NCBI GenBank assembly: GCA_019426215.1
Contig: CM033405.1
Location: 29,852,199-29,916,198, forward strand
Origin: Buddleja alternifolia
Lineage: Eukaryota > Streptophyta > Magnoliopsida > Lamiales > Scrophulariaceae
Direction: 5' to 3'
Length of the DNA: 64,000 bases
In this document: positions 1 to 11,006 of the stretch, piece by piece
Layout: the number at the start of each line of letters is the position of its first letter
Position numbering within the stretch: position 1 is the stretch's first letter
The notes under the pieces: generated by a model
Databases searched by the model: none
Seen by the model: only the letters and a program-made list of their open reading frames with translations
Told to the model about the DNA's origin: nothing
Made by a program: the position numbers and the translations under genes

Positions 1-194
1 CTTTGTCGACCTTGTCATCCCTCACCAACCGTATGATCAATTTGTGTTTGATCATCCTCATAACCACTCAAATTCAAATCAATATTTTGTGGACTAGGTA
101 AATTCATTGAACTCAACTCTCCACGCTCTTGCATAGCTGTCATATACGAGTGAAATGCAACGGGTGATGCATGGAACTCTGGACGTGTTGGTAT

Positions 195-1500
195 CTATCC
201 AGGTAAGAGATCTACGCTCATATCCTCAAAATAAGACTGTGCAAATGTAGACATATAAGGAGTGAAAGGAGACTCCATGTGTGGTTGTGGTGGATCAGGC
301 ACATAACAGCCAACCCCCTCATTGTCCACATTATGAAAATTGCCATGTGATGCTGAAGCACCACTAGTGAGTGTAGATGGACCCAATTTTTCAAACGTTG
401 ACCTAAATGAAGTGGGATAGGGCCCTTCAAATGGAGGAACTTCATGTGGCGGATCTTCTCGTTGTTGGGCATCTCTGTGTTGTCGCCTATTGTCTTCGTG
501 TACAACTTGACGAGCTATGGTCGTGTAACGATGCCTAAATGCCATCAATGAGTCAAAGGTTTCATCTTCTTCAGGTATTGAGTCTGCACGAGCCACAATT
601 TGTGCCATTTGCTCAGCCTATAAATCATGTAAAATTATAAAATTTAATTTTTTACTACAAAAAAAATTAAATGTATTCATACCAAAAGTGACTGCATAGG
701 TGCATCTCTATATTGATACCCGATCTCCACATCCACACCACCAAGCCCTATGAATCGACGTATAATTACGTTATACCAATTTTTGTATCCAACAATGGTA
801 GCGGGTGTACCCTCACTGATCAATGGTCCATGCATAATTTTGGAGAGTCTGTTTGTCCATAAGTTTACATAGATATTATGATACATGCTCCAATTCTTAC
901 CAACATAACTTGTGCGACTTTCATTGTGCAATGCATCCTGATCCCGTATTGGATTTGGAGGAATATCCTGTTGTATTCCAAATTGTTGAAGAACATGCTC
1001 AGGACGATGCATTTCCACGATGTCATAGAAGATTAATGGACAATATGATCTCCAATGTGCATATCCGTCTTCTGGTTGCAACCATGTAAGCTCGCCGGGG
1101 TCATAAGGCTGCCAGATAAACTGCATTTAGGAAAACAAATATTATGAACAATATATCAATTATCAACAACAATGCAACAATATAAAAATAACATCATCAA
1201 TTTTCTTACATCGGTCCATGACATTTTATCCAAAATATCTCTAATAACTCGTAGTTCCCTATGCGTCGTATGCATGTGACTGAGATGTTTTGAATACCTA
1301 TATTTTATAGTTTATATCGTTAGTGAACATATACATTGATTATTAATACAATAAAAAAGGGTATAGTAATATTTTACAGTGCACCGTACGGGTACGTTGG
1401 AAGTGGCTCATTTCTATCAAGACGAATCGTCACCCATCGATCCTTTTCAACTAATTGGACAGGTATTAATCTTAGTACCGTGACCATTCGATCCTTGGTA
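195..1500 (-). pseudogene. Plant mobile domain (PMD/MAIN-like) coding region, spliced
   Basis: Minus-strand coding sequence for a plant mobile domain, a family found in MULE and other plant transposons and in host MAIN/MAIL proteins. Four blocks join through GT-AG introns: about 1379-1500 (QLVEKDRWVTIRLDRNEPLP), 1210-1297 (HTTHRELRVIRDILDKMSW), 683-1120 (QFIWQPYD, then YCPLIFYDIVEMHRPEHVLQQFG) and from 617 downward (AEQMAQIVARADS). The WQPY and YCPL-IVE-HRPE-VL-QFG motifs are diagnostic. The splice sites fall where the conserved protein would be interrupted, which supports real introns. The last frame ends at a stop near 195, although similar residues continue toward position 1, so the C-terminus is uncertain. 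Whether it was fused to the transposase or separately expressed is unclear. Confidence 0.7.
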
Positions 1501-1511
1501 TAATATATCCA

Positions 1512-1985
1512 TCAAGACGAATCGGCACCCATTCGATCCTTTAAAAGCTGATGCTTATGTCTACTATTGAAGTTAGAAGCTACATGCAGAAGACAGTATC
1601 GATGCACACCATGAGGGGGTTGAAAATAGCGTGTTGTGCCAGCTACATCAATAAGGCCTGGATGTCGATCAGATAAAAGATATATACCATCAACCCCTTG
1701 TACAATGTGTTTACTCAGAAGCTTGAGGAACCATTTCCACGAATTAATAGTTTCTTCATCAACGACTGCGAAAGCTAGAGGCAAAACCATCTCGTTTGAA
1801 TCCATAGCACAAGCAATCAATATCTTGTTCTTATATTTTGAATACAGATGTGTTCCATCCACACTTGTAACTTTACGACAGTGTTGGAAGCCATCTATGC
1901 AGGGCTTGAAGGCCCAAAAGACGTATTTCAACGTAAAATGCATCGGGTTCGACCGATAGATATGATTCCACTCCACAAAAGCCAT
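1512..1985 (-). pseudogene. MULE transposase domain fragment
   Basis: 157-residue open frame matching the core of plant MULE/MuDR transposases, DDE-type enzymes that cut and rejoin transposon ends. The motif VDGTHLYSKYKN (around residues 43-54) carries the first catalytic Asp. LLSDRHPGL (around 103-111) carries the second, followed by the H-x-Y-C-L-L-H segment at about 127-134. The third acidic residue and the C-terminal half are missing: the frame ends at RMGADSS and a stop, inside a 30-odd-bp direct repeat shared with the downstream PMD region (1419-1444 versus 1514-1539). The N-terminal zinc finger and DNA-binding parts are also absent. Domain assignment is by motif recognition; an inactive remnant is inferred. 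Confidence 0.8.
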
Positions 1986-2157
1986 CTTATTGTGTATGTC
2001 TTGGACATTCGTTGTAGTTTATATTGTCGTTTTGTATGTCTTCAACGTTTATTTTGTATGTCTTTGACGTTCGTCTAAAAAAACTTTTTGCAAAAAAACT
2101 ACTCTAATGTCTCTTTTTTAGCATATCGTATTTCTTCACTTATATATCAAAATAAAC

Positions 2158-2240
2158 CAATTCTTGCACCGTTAGAAACTTTGTGAGTCAATCTACAATT
2201 TACGTGTTCATGTCAAAGTCCAAAAATGTAGAGAAAATGA
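2158..2240. repeat. MULE subterminal repeat unit shared with the 54-kb foldback
   Basis: Contains CAATTCTTGCACCGTTAGAA followed by ACTTTGTGAGTCAATCTAC. The same motif (with CCGTTACAAA) recurs several times in both arms of the foldback at 53618-55948. It marks the MULE-like noncoding end sequence. Confidence 0.7.
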
Positions 2241-2340
2241 CAGAAAATGAGCCTGAACTAAGGAATTTTTTTTTTTACCTAAATTCTTATATAAATTCAA
2301 CAAATCTTAAAAACAATATTAAATCTTCAATAAAAAAAAT

Positions 2341-2429
2341 GAAGGCGCCATCACTGTAGTAGTCAGCTTCTGTTGACTGCTATAGTGACATTTTTTTTAA
2401 AAAAAAATACAGTTTGAAATGGCGCCTTC
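2341..2429. repeat. Two-level palindrome with GGCGCC arms
   Basis: Outer arms GAAGGCGCCAT (2341-2351) and ATGGCGCCTTC (2419-2429) are exact reverse complements. Inside them, at about 2351-2390, lies an imperfect 15-bp hairpin (TCACTGTAGTAGTCA against TGACTGCTATAGTGA). It sits just outside the MULE-type repeat and resembles in design the GC-rich hairpin modules at both ends of the 54-kb foldback. Confidence 0.6.
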
Positions 2430-2689
2430 AATTTAATTGCTGGAAAAATGAAAAATTGAAATGGCGTCTTTAGGTTATATTGATAAATGGTACATAAAAT
2501 CGGTCATTTTGATAAGTTTGACCCAAAAATGGGTCAAACTAAGAAAAAACCCACAATTCACTTCATCATGCACAACACGCAATGAGGGGCATACAAAAAT
2601 GTTGGACGTTTAATCGTTATGAGGAAAAATGCAGCTCAAATGGATACAAAATTGGACCACTCATTACGTATAAATTCAATTAATATAAC

Positions 2690-3229
2690 TAGGGTTGTCA
2701 ATCAAGCCGAGCCCGAGCCAGCTTGAATTTAGAATATCACTATTTTTATCCTTTTAGTACAATTGATAAAAATAAAGGAAAAATATAACAATTTCAAAAC
2801 ACTTTAAAATCATCAATATCAAATTATAATCGTACTAAAAATCCTTAAACTTGATTTCATAAAGTCAAAAAACACTAAATTATTTTTCTATATTATTTTG
2901 CTACTTGAGAAATTTACAATTAAAATATGGTTGATTTGTTTTCGTCCAATTTGACTTCCATATTATCCTTATATCTTTTTTTGTTTATAAAGTATAAGTG
3001 ATGTTTATATAGTATTACAGTTAGTATATTATTTTGAATATATGCATATATATTATATTATATATATATATTATTTATTTATACGAGCCTGAGCTCAATT
3101 CAAGCCGAGTCTGCCTCTGCTCACGCTCGGCTTGAATATGAATTCAAGCCCTAAATTTCGGCTCAAGCTTGAAAATATTCAAGCCGAGCTTTCGAGCTTC
3201 GAATCGGCTTGAGCTCATTGACAATCCTA
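2690..3229. mobile_element. Non-autonomous hAT element with 8-bp TSD
   Basis: 540-bp element starting TAGGGTTGTCAAT and ending ATTGACAATCCTA, a 13-bp imperfect terminal inverted repeat. It is flanked by an exact 8-bp target duplication AATATAAC (2682-2689 and 3230-3237), the length used by hAT transposases. Subterminal regions are rich in AAGCCGAG/CTCGGCTT motifs; the middle is AT-rich without coding capacity. Confidence 0.9.
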
Positions 3230-3283
3230 AATATAACTATAACCAAAATTGACTTAATTTATCATTTACCATATTAACCTTGG

Positions 3284-5651
3284 TTTAATTATGCTCTCAC
3301 TAGTATAAATTTCTGTTCATCCAATCACGACACATTTGTTCGTGAAGCAGAAATTTTGCCTTAATATAATCGGCAACACTCATCTATATTAAATATTAAT
3401 AATTTTAGTTGAATTTCATATATATATATATATATATGAATATTTAGGTGTTTTAAAGTTATATTCAGAATTACGTGTTAATTTAGAATAACCAAATAAA
3501 CAGCAAAGTTATTAAGGCTGTAGGGTGAAAAGATGCAGATGAAGCGCCAATTAGAGTCGGATATGTAAACGATTGATGATGTAAAATATATTAATGGACA
3601 ACGGTTATAGTTTTATAATATATTCCTGGACAATGGATATAGTTCTATAAGTGATTATAAAGTTTAAAAATTAGGTAAGATTACAAAAATTTCGAATGTT
3701 ACATAGGTATGAAATACTCAAAAAGTTAATTGGCTATATCGACTTAGATAAAGTAGTTGATATATTACGGAGTGACACCTGATAGCTCTTCAGATCCCAA
3801 CTCCTAGAAAATATCCACTATGTACATTGTTAAAGTGTATGTGGGGTAAATCTATATATATTTTTTTATTAAGTTTTAAAACTTTTTGTTTGTTGGATAT
3901 TCCCCAAGAGGTTGACTCATGTAACAACCAAGTATCAACCTAGCTTGCATGACAGGTATACCTAGGCACGGGTGAAACAAACATAGCCTTTTTTAAAAAG
4001 CATACCAATCACTTGTAGGGTCTTAAATTTCGCCCGGAAAACTAAATTTTGGCTGAGATTTCGTGTTTCCATTCCGAAGCGAAATCGAACTTTTGATCCA
4101 ATTTCACAGAAAAATCTTCCGCACATTCGAACGAAGCTTGAAATTGCCAGAAAGAATTTGTCAAATACCGAAGTTTCCCGAAATTTAAAATAATATATGC
4201 TAAATATCCATCAAAATTTTGATCGAAGACCGAAATTTCCCAAAATTTAAATCGATACCCGAATTTTTCAAAGATTTAAAATTATATTATCTTTTTATTT
4301 TTCCCAAAAAATTTATAATTAAAAATTAATGTCAAATGATCATTCATATTAAAAGAAAAGATAATAAATGGCAACTTATAATGGAAACCAATTAGCAATA
4401 AATTTAAATGCACATCTGAAAGTGATATTAATCAATAAGTTAATAAAATTTCGGGTCTGAATACAAAAAATATCTAAATAAGATATCTTAAAAATTTTAT
4501 AAGCTAGATGTGGTTTCGAATAATGTTTTTTACTAAAATTGTGTTTCATTCTATTTTAATGAAGTTTTTATGATATTTGATTATTATTTTACTTCCATTA
4601 TTTCATATTTTTCATAGCAGGTTTTAGTTATTCTATTAAACACGATCCATTATGTATATATTATACATGAAATATCATTAACGTAAAAAATGCATAATTA
4701 CGATATGTAAAGTTACGCAAAGTTTCATTGTAAATTTCCAAGTGTTTTTATAAATTTTCATAATTTCTTTAAAATTGAAAGCGAAATTTTTGAATATCCT
4801 CGAAGTTTCAATCGGACTTTTTGTAGATTAACTATCCCAATATCGACAACGATATTGATATTTAATATATTGAACACTCGTACCACACATTATACTAAAA
4901 GCTCAATCCTTAGCAAGAAAAAGTATATCCTCTACTAGGTCAGCCCTCATGCAAATTAAATGCAAAGAACATTCCTAAAGCAAGTTGATCTAAAATTAAT
5001 TCCCTTTTTTTACATCATCACAACGTGTGATGACACGTGCCTGCCCAAAATAACAATAGTAACTTACCTGTTGCATGGTGGTGAGGCTGAAGCAAGTGGG
5101 TAAATCAATTATTACTAATAAACTGCGGATGGAGTGCCTTTGTGTTTGATCAATGGACTACATCCATTGCTTATCCAACTGGGATTCCAAATCTGGTTAA
5201 GAATTTTTTTTTTCTTTTTCATTTCCACTGACATATATATACGTTATAACTGATATAACGGATGATATTTGGTGGATAAATATCATCCATAAATAGGGTT
5301 AAAATATGTATAGGGTTAACCGAAATATTTATATATATATATTATTATATTTAACATTTTGTGTGGTTAATATTTCCTGAAAGTTGGACTCCCGGAGCCA
5401 TTAAATATCACCCCTAATATTACACATATGTATGTGTAACAAATGTATTTTAATGGAAAATATGTTAACTGGTATATATGAAAAGGAATGAAATATGTTG
5501 ACAATATATTTCCACCGACACGTATATCTTTGCATTAAATGATCAAAGCCTTATTACTATAGAAACAAAAGAAAATTATAAGACCCATGCCTTATAGATT
5601 TGTTGAATTTTATATGGATACCCATACATATTTCTTATTAGATTTGCTCAA
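3284..5651. repeat. Tandem duplication, copy A (about 2.37 kb)
   Basis: Aligns along its length with copy B beginning at 5652. Matching landmarks include TTGGTTTAA-TATGCTCT (3284/5652), CGGGTGAAACAAACATAGCC (about 3969/6240), GATGACACGTGCC (about 5030/7250) and TGGTGGTGAGGCTGAAGCAA (about 5078/7299). No gene was recognised. About 4020-4300 and 6290-6550 hold imperfect short repeats of the CCGAAATTTC type. The copies differ by many substitutions and small indels, so the duplication is old. Confidence 0.85.
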
Positions 5652-7732
5652 ACTTGGTTTAAGTATGCTCTAACTAATATAAATTCCTGTTCATCAAATC
5701 GCGACACATTTGTTCGGAAAGTAGAAATTTTGCTTTGATATAATTGGTACCATTCATCTATATTAAATATTAATAATTTTAGTTCAATTTCATATATACA
5801 TGACTATTTAAGTGTTTTAGAGTTATATTTAGAATTACGTTTTAAACGATTGATGATGTAAAATATATTAATGGACAACGTAGTTTTATAATATTTTCCT
5901 GGACAATGGATATAGTTTTATAAGTGATTGAAAGTTTAAAAATTAGGTAAGCTAAAAAAACTTCCCATGTTACTTAGGTATGAAATACTTAAAAAGTTAA
6001 TGCGCTATCTCGACTCAGACAAAGCAGCTGATATATTATGGAGTGATACTTGATGGCTCGTCGAATCCCCAATCATGGAAACTATTCACTATATATATTG
6101 TTAAAGCGTGTGTGGGATGAACCAAAATATATATTTTTTATTATGTTTTAAAATTCTTGTGTGTTGGATATTTTCCAAGAAGTTGACTAATGTAGCAACC
6201 AAGTATCAACCTAGCTTGCATGACAGATATACATAGACGCGGGTGAAACAAACATAGCCTTTTTAAAAAAGCATATATCAATCACTCGCAGGGTCTTAAG
6301 TTTGGCCCGGAAAACCTTAATTATGGTTGAAATTTCGGGTTTCCAGGGGTTCCGAAGCGAAATCGAACTTTCGATCCAATTTCACAGAAATCTTCCGAAA
6401 TTTCGACCGAAACTTGAAACTGCCAAAAAAAATTGTCGAATCCCGAAGTTTTCCAAAATTTAAAATAATATACGCTAAATTTTGATCAAAATCCGAAAGG
6501 TTCCAAAAATTACATCGATCCCCGAAATTTTTCAAAATTTAAAATAATATTATTTTTTATTTTTTTAAAAAAATATTATTGTTAAAAATTAAGGGCAAAT
6601 GATCGTTCATATTAAAAGGAAAGATAATAAATGGCCTATTATGTAAACCAATAAGCAATAAATTTAAATGCGGTCCTGAAAGTGATATTAGGCAATAAGT
6701 TAATAAAATTTCAGAGCTGAACAAAAAAATTATCTAAATAAGATCTTATAAAAGTTTTAAAAGCTTGTTGTGGTTTCGAATAATGTTTCTTACTAAAATT
6801 GTGTTATATTTTATTTTAATAAAGTTCTTATGATATTTGCTCATTATTTTAATTGAATTATTTCATATTTTTCATAACAGGTTTTAGTCATTCTATTTAA
6901 CACGATTCATTATGCATGATTACGATATTTAAAGTTACACAAAGTTTCATTGTAAATCTTCAACTATTTTTATAAATTTTCATGATTTTTTTAAAATTGA
7001 AAGAGAAATTTTGAATATACTCGAAATTCAATCGAAATTTTCAAAAATTTACTACCCCAATATCAATACGATATCGAGATTTAATATCTTGACCACTTGT
7101 ACCACAAATTACACTATACGCTAAGTGCATAGCAAGAAAAAGTATAGGATATACTATGTCAGCCCTCACACAAATTGAACGCAAAGATCATTCCTAAAGG
7201 CAAGTTGATTTAAAATTAATTTCCATTTTTTACTCACCATCACAATGCGTGATGACACGTGCCTAACAAAAATAACTATATTAACTTACATGTTGCATGG
7301 TGGTGAGGCTGAAGCAAGTGGATATATCAATTATTACTAATGAACGGCGGATGCATTGTCTTTGTGCTTGATCAATGGACTATATCCATGGCTCATCGGG
7401 ATGGGGTCCAAACTGCTATTTAAGTATGAATTTATTTTTTATTCATTTACACTGACACATATATATACCACTACTACAAAAATGACCTTTTACAGCGGTT
7501 TTTTTTGGCCAATTACAGCGGTTAAAAACCGCTGTAATAGACACCTATTACAGCGGTCATTTTTATAACCGTTGTAATAGGTATACCCTATTACAGCGGT
7601 TATACAAATAACCGTTGTTAAAAAAAATTAAAGATTTTTTTTCCGGGGCTTATTACAACGGTTTTTTCCCCAACAGCTGTAATAGGTAGTGTTTTTTTTT
7701 TTAATTTTATTTTTGCGTTTATAATTTCACCG

Positions 7733-8011
7733 TGTCGGAATGACACGAAGTTCGCACGGTCATAGCGAAACGACATTCTAAACAAAATGCAAGCCATTTT
7801 GCGATCTCGGGATTTTAGCCATCTGAGATCGTTTAAGGCCTCAAATTTGCGTTTTATTACAAAAATACCCTATTTTCGTAAAAAAATACAAATTTGAGGC
7901 CTTAAACGATCTCAGATGGCTAAAATCCCTAGATCACATGACCAAGTCATGCGTTTTGTTTAGAATACCGTTTCACTATGACCATACGAATTTCGTGTCA
8001 TTCCGATACCG
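7733..8011. repeat. Long imperfect palindrome inside the CACTA element
   Basis: Arms at about 7733-7856 and 7886-8011 are reverse complements with scattered mismatches: CGATCTCGGGATTTTAGCCA on the left pairs with TGGCTAAAATCCCTAGATC on the right, and GAATGACACGAA with TTCGTGTCATTC. The arms are about 125 bp and the loop about 30 bp. A transcript would fold into a strong hairpin. Confidence 0.8.
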
Positions 8012-8044
8012 CAACATTTCAACCGAGAAATATTTTCGTAAATA

Positions 8045-8410
8045 CACAAATATACATACACAAGTATACATACACCCATCAACATATACACAAATATACA
8101 TACACTCATCCACACATACACAAATATACATACACCCATCCACATATACACAAATATACATACACCCATCAACATATACACAAATATACATACATCCATC
8201 AACATATACACAAATATACATACACCCATCCACATATACACAAATATACATACACCCATCCACATATACACAAATATACATACACCCATCAACATATACA
8301 CAAATATACACACACCCATCCACATATACACAAATATACATACACCCGTACATACACAAATATCCACATATACACAAAATAAATACACCCACACATACAC
8401 AAATATACAT
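8045..8410. repeat. 30-bp minisatellite, about 10 copies
   Basis: Tandem 30-bp units built on CATACACCCATCCACATATA plus CACAAATATA, becoming irregular after 8345. The open frames crossing it in several phases are a by-product of the 30-bp (10-codon) period. Confidence 0.9.
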
Positions 8411-8454
8411 ACACCCACACATATACACATATACAAATATACATATACATATAC

Positions 8455-8660
8455 ATATATATATATAGAGGGAAAGAGAGAAAAAGAGAAAAAGCTTACG
8501 ATCGTGGTGGTGGCGGCGCCGATAAGTGGTGGTGGTGGCGACGGCGCCGGTAAGTGGTGGTGGCGGCAGCGGCGGCGGTACCTAGCTTTTGGGGGGGGGA
8601 TCGAGAGAGAGAGAGAGAAAAGCTGAAATGGGTTTTAAATTTTGAGAGTGAGAGAGAGAA
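8455..8660. other. GC-rich trinucleotide-like block in the CACTA element
   Basis: After the minisatellite the composition changes to GGTGGTGGCGGC-type repeats (8500-8580), a G-run and GAGA repeats (8590-8660). In base use it is unlike the rest of the element and could be captured exon sequence on the minus strand, but no protein was recognised. Confidence 0.45.
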
Positions 8661-8974
8661 GCGGGAAGATAAAAGTGTTTCAAATTTTTTTATTTATTTT
8701 CTTTTTTTTTGGTGACTGCCTTTTACAGCTGTTCTCTACAGAACCGCTGTCATAAGTGTGGCACCTATTACAGCGGTTCATGAAAAATCGTTGTAATTGG
8801 GGCGCTGTAATAGGCTCTTTTTGTAGTAGTGTACGTTATAACTATATAACGGCTGATACTTGGTGGATCTCGTAGCCTAATTACTGGGTCAATATTTACC
8901 ACAAATAATAGTGTTAAAATATGTATAGGATGTATTGAAAGTGTGATTGATATTTTCTGAGAGTTGGGATCCCG

Positions 8975-9638
8975 GTAATTGGTATTTATCTCTTTAAATT
9001 AATAAAGATATTAAAAAGATAATATATATTAAATTTATCCTCATCAAATATTAGTCAATCAAATGGCTCAAAAGTAATTGATCTTTATCTTTTAATAAAT
9101 ACAAATATTAAAGAGATAATTCTCAAAGGTGTTTCAAGAATTTGTGGCTTCTCTCCATCCTACACCTATAAATAGGGTCCTTGGGAGCTCACAATAAAAA
9201 CACAAAAATTAAATTGGAGCTAGAGAAGACAAGAGAAGTTCTCAAATTCTCTTTACAAGTTCTTCAAATTCAAGAAGGCGTTCAAGGCAAATTTCAAAGT
9301 GTTCTTGACGAAATTCAACAAATTATATCGTTTAATCCGAGATTAAGGTGTTAAACCCTCAAATAAACGTTATCAAAGTCCAAATCAAGTTGAAGGAAGA
9401 TCAAAGCGACGAGCTGGCCTTGAAGCTTTCAACTTTCCCAAATCATTTACATCGTTTGATTCAAGAATAAGCTTTCAAGCCCTTGAATCGTGTTTGGAGT
9501 GAAGAATCAGGGGATTAATTTTCGATAGGAGAATTATTCCACTAAAATTGTAATTTTTTTTAAATTGATTTATTTATTTGTCCATATTATCTTTTCTTGT
9601 CTTTTATGAAATTGCAGACTCAAAAATTTGTGTGAACA
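8975..9638 (+). repeat. Left LTR (5'-truncated) of the Gypsy element
   Basis: Matches 14072-14702 of the right LTR, ending GTGTGAACA. It carries a TATA box TATAAATA at 9167-9174, the probable LTR promoter. The first 287 bp present in the right LTR are absent here. Confidence 0.9.
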
Positions 9639-9640
9639 AA

Positions 9641-9660
9641 TTTGGCACGCCCAGTGGGAC
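9641..9660 (+). promoter_or_regulatory. Primer-binding-site-like sequence
   Basis: TTTGGCACGCCCAGTGGGAC lies directly after the LTR end, where reverse transcription is primed from a tRNA 3' end. This sequence is familiar from plant Gypsy elements; the matching tRNA was not determined. Confidence 0.65.
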
Positions 9661-9779
9661 AATCTCTACCTCTCATCTCTTCCCTTCATCAAGTTCAAAT
9701 GGACATTTAAGTCAAAATCTTTGAAGGTGGTGGAGGCCAAGCTATCCATTTCAAGTCTTTCAAAGTCCACAAGCAAGAG

Positions 9780-10989
9780 TGTTGGTGACACCGCAAGAAG
9801 TATGTCCAGAAAGTTGCAAGCTGCATCTTCAGAGGTGGCTCCCTTGCCTCTGTTGCGAAGGATCCATCTTATCTTGACATTGAAGCTGAAAATGATGGAG
9901 ACAAGTCCTTTCCATTCTCCGCTCAATCCACATCAAGTTACTCGAATGTTGCTTCTGTCATGATGACAAATGTTACAACTTTGGAAGAGCAAGTTGCAAA
10001 CTTAGCCAAAGCTATTGAAGAGCTAACAAAGCATATTGAAGAGCAAGATACCCAAATTGCCAAGTTGATGAACAAATCAGACAATGTGGACTCCATTCGC
10101 AACATGGAAAAACAAGTTGAGGCACATGATGAAGCTGAGATGTCAAAGAATCAACATCCGATTGAGAAGGAAAAATCTATAGTCAAAGAGCTTCAAGTTT
10201 CATGTGATGGGATGATTCCAGCTGATCGGCTGAATGAGTTTATCATGAGGACTATCCAAACAAGTATGATGGAAGCTCCAAGGTGTTTTGAGCTTATGCC
10301 AAGCCATACACCCAAAGGATTGACAATTTGAAGATGCCAACTGGCTAGCAACTCCCCAAATTCCAGCAATTTGATGGCAAAGGAAATCTGAAGCGACATG
10401 TGGCGCATTTTGTCGAGACATGCAATGATTCTGGAACTTATTACGATCATCTGGTCAAGCAATTTGTTCGATCACAGAAGGGTAATGCATTCGATTGGAC
10501 ACTGATTTGGATGTTTGCTCGATTGACAGTTGGAACCAATTAGAGCAAGAATTCCTCAACTGCTTCTACAGCACCCGTCACACGGTGAGCATGATTGAAC
10601 TCACCAACTCTCACCAATGGAAGGATGAACCAGTCATCGACTACATCAACCGTTGGAGAAACTTATGCCTTAACTGCAAAGATAGATTGTCTGAAGCCTC
10701 CGCCGTTGAGATGTGTATTCAAGGGATGCAATGGAGTCTTCGCTACATCCTTCAGGGGATTCGATCGAAGACGTTTGAAAAATTGGTCACTCGAGCACAT
10801 GACATGGAATTAAGCATGGTCGTAAATGGAATTGATGATGGGCCACATATCCAAGAGCCTTGGAGACAAGAAGTCAACAATGGGGGCAACTCATTTTCAA
10901 ATACTTCCTACGATGAGTCCATAGCTGAAGATATTGATGACCACATGGAAAAAAGTGATGTTCAAATTCATCGCCACTGCCATGATTAA
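9780..10989 (+). pseudogene. Gypsy gag polyprotein, frameshifted
   Basis: Gag forms the retrotransposon particle. The N-terminal part (to 10331) includes a coiled-coil-like stretch starting MTNVTTLEEQVANLAKAIEE. The frame then shifts near 10300 into PYTQRIDNLKM, meets a TAG stop near 10344, and continues as FQQFDGKGN and HVAHFVETCN. A second frameshift near 10498 leads into the retrotrans_gag core at 10495-10989, with [43 protein letters not shown] and RAHDMELS. The frame stops before any zinc knuckle or protease. The residue pattern is clear, and three disabling changes show it cannot make intact Gag. Confidence 0.85.
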
Positions 10990-11006
10990 AGAACATGCTA
11001 AAGAAT

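Larger units (their letters stand above)
1..2240 (-). mobile_element. Mutator-like element (MULE) with plant mobile domain gene, partial
   Basis: The minus strand carries a MULE transposase domain (1512-1985) followed downstream by a spliced plant mobile domain coding region (about 195-1500). This pairing is known from plant MULE-type transposons. The block at about 2158-2240, just upstream of the transposase, matches the repeats of the foldback element at 53618-55948 and is probably subterminal sequence of the same element family. The left end lies outside the window, no terminal inverted repeat pair can be closed here, and the reading frames are broken, so the copy is incomplete and probably inactive. 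Confidence 0.7.
7469..8831. mobile_element. Non-autonomous CACTA (En/Spm) element
   Basis: 1363-bp element with ends CACTACTACAAAAATGACC and CTCTTTTTGTAGTAGTG, typical CACTA terminal inverted repeats, and a 3-bp TSD TAC (7466-7468, 8832-8834). The pre-insertion site is visible in duplication copy A at about 5235-5255. Subterminal zones carry many direct and inverted copies of TTACAGCGG (7488-7690 and 8722-8810), the usual transposase-binding arrangement. No transposase is encoded. Inside are a long imperfect palindrome, a 30-bp minisatellite and a GC-rich block. Confidence 0.93.

Noticed and set aside
7938..8468. Long open frames on both strands across the minisatellite in the CACTA element
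   Set aside because: The 30-bp period is a multiple of three, so stops are avoided in several frames at once; the translations are simple repeats such as YTHPSTYTQI.
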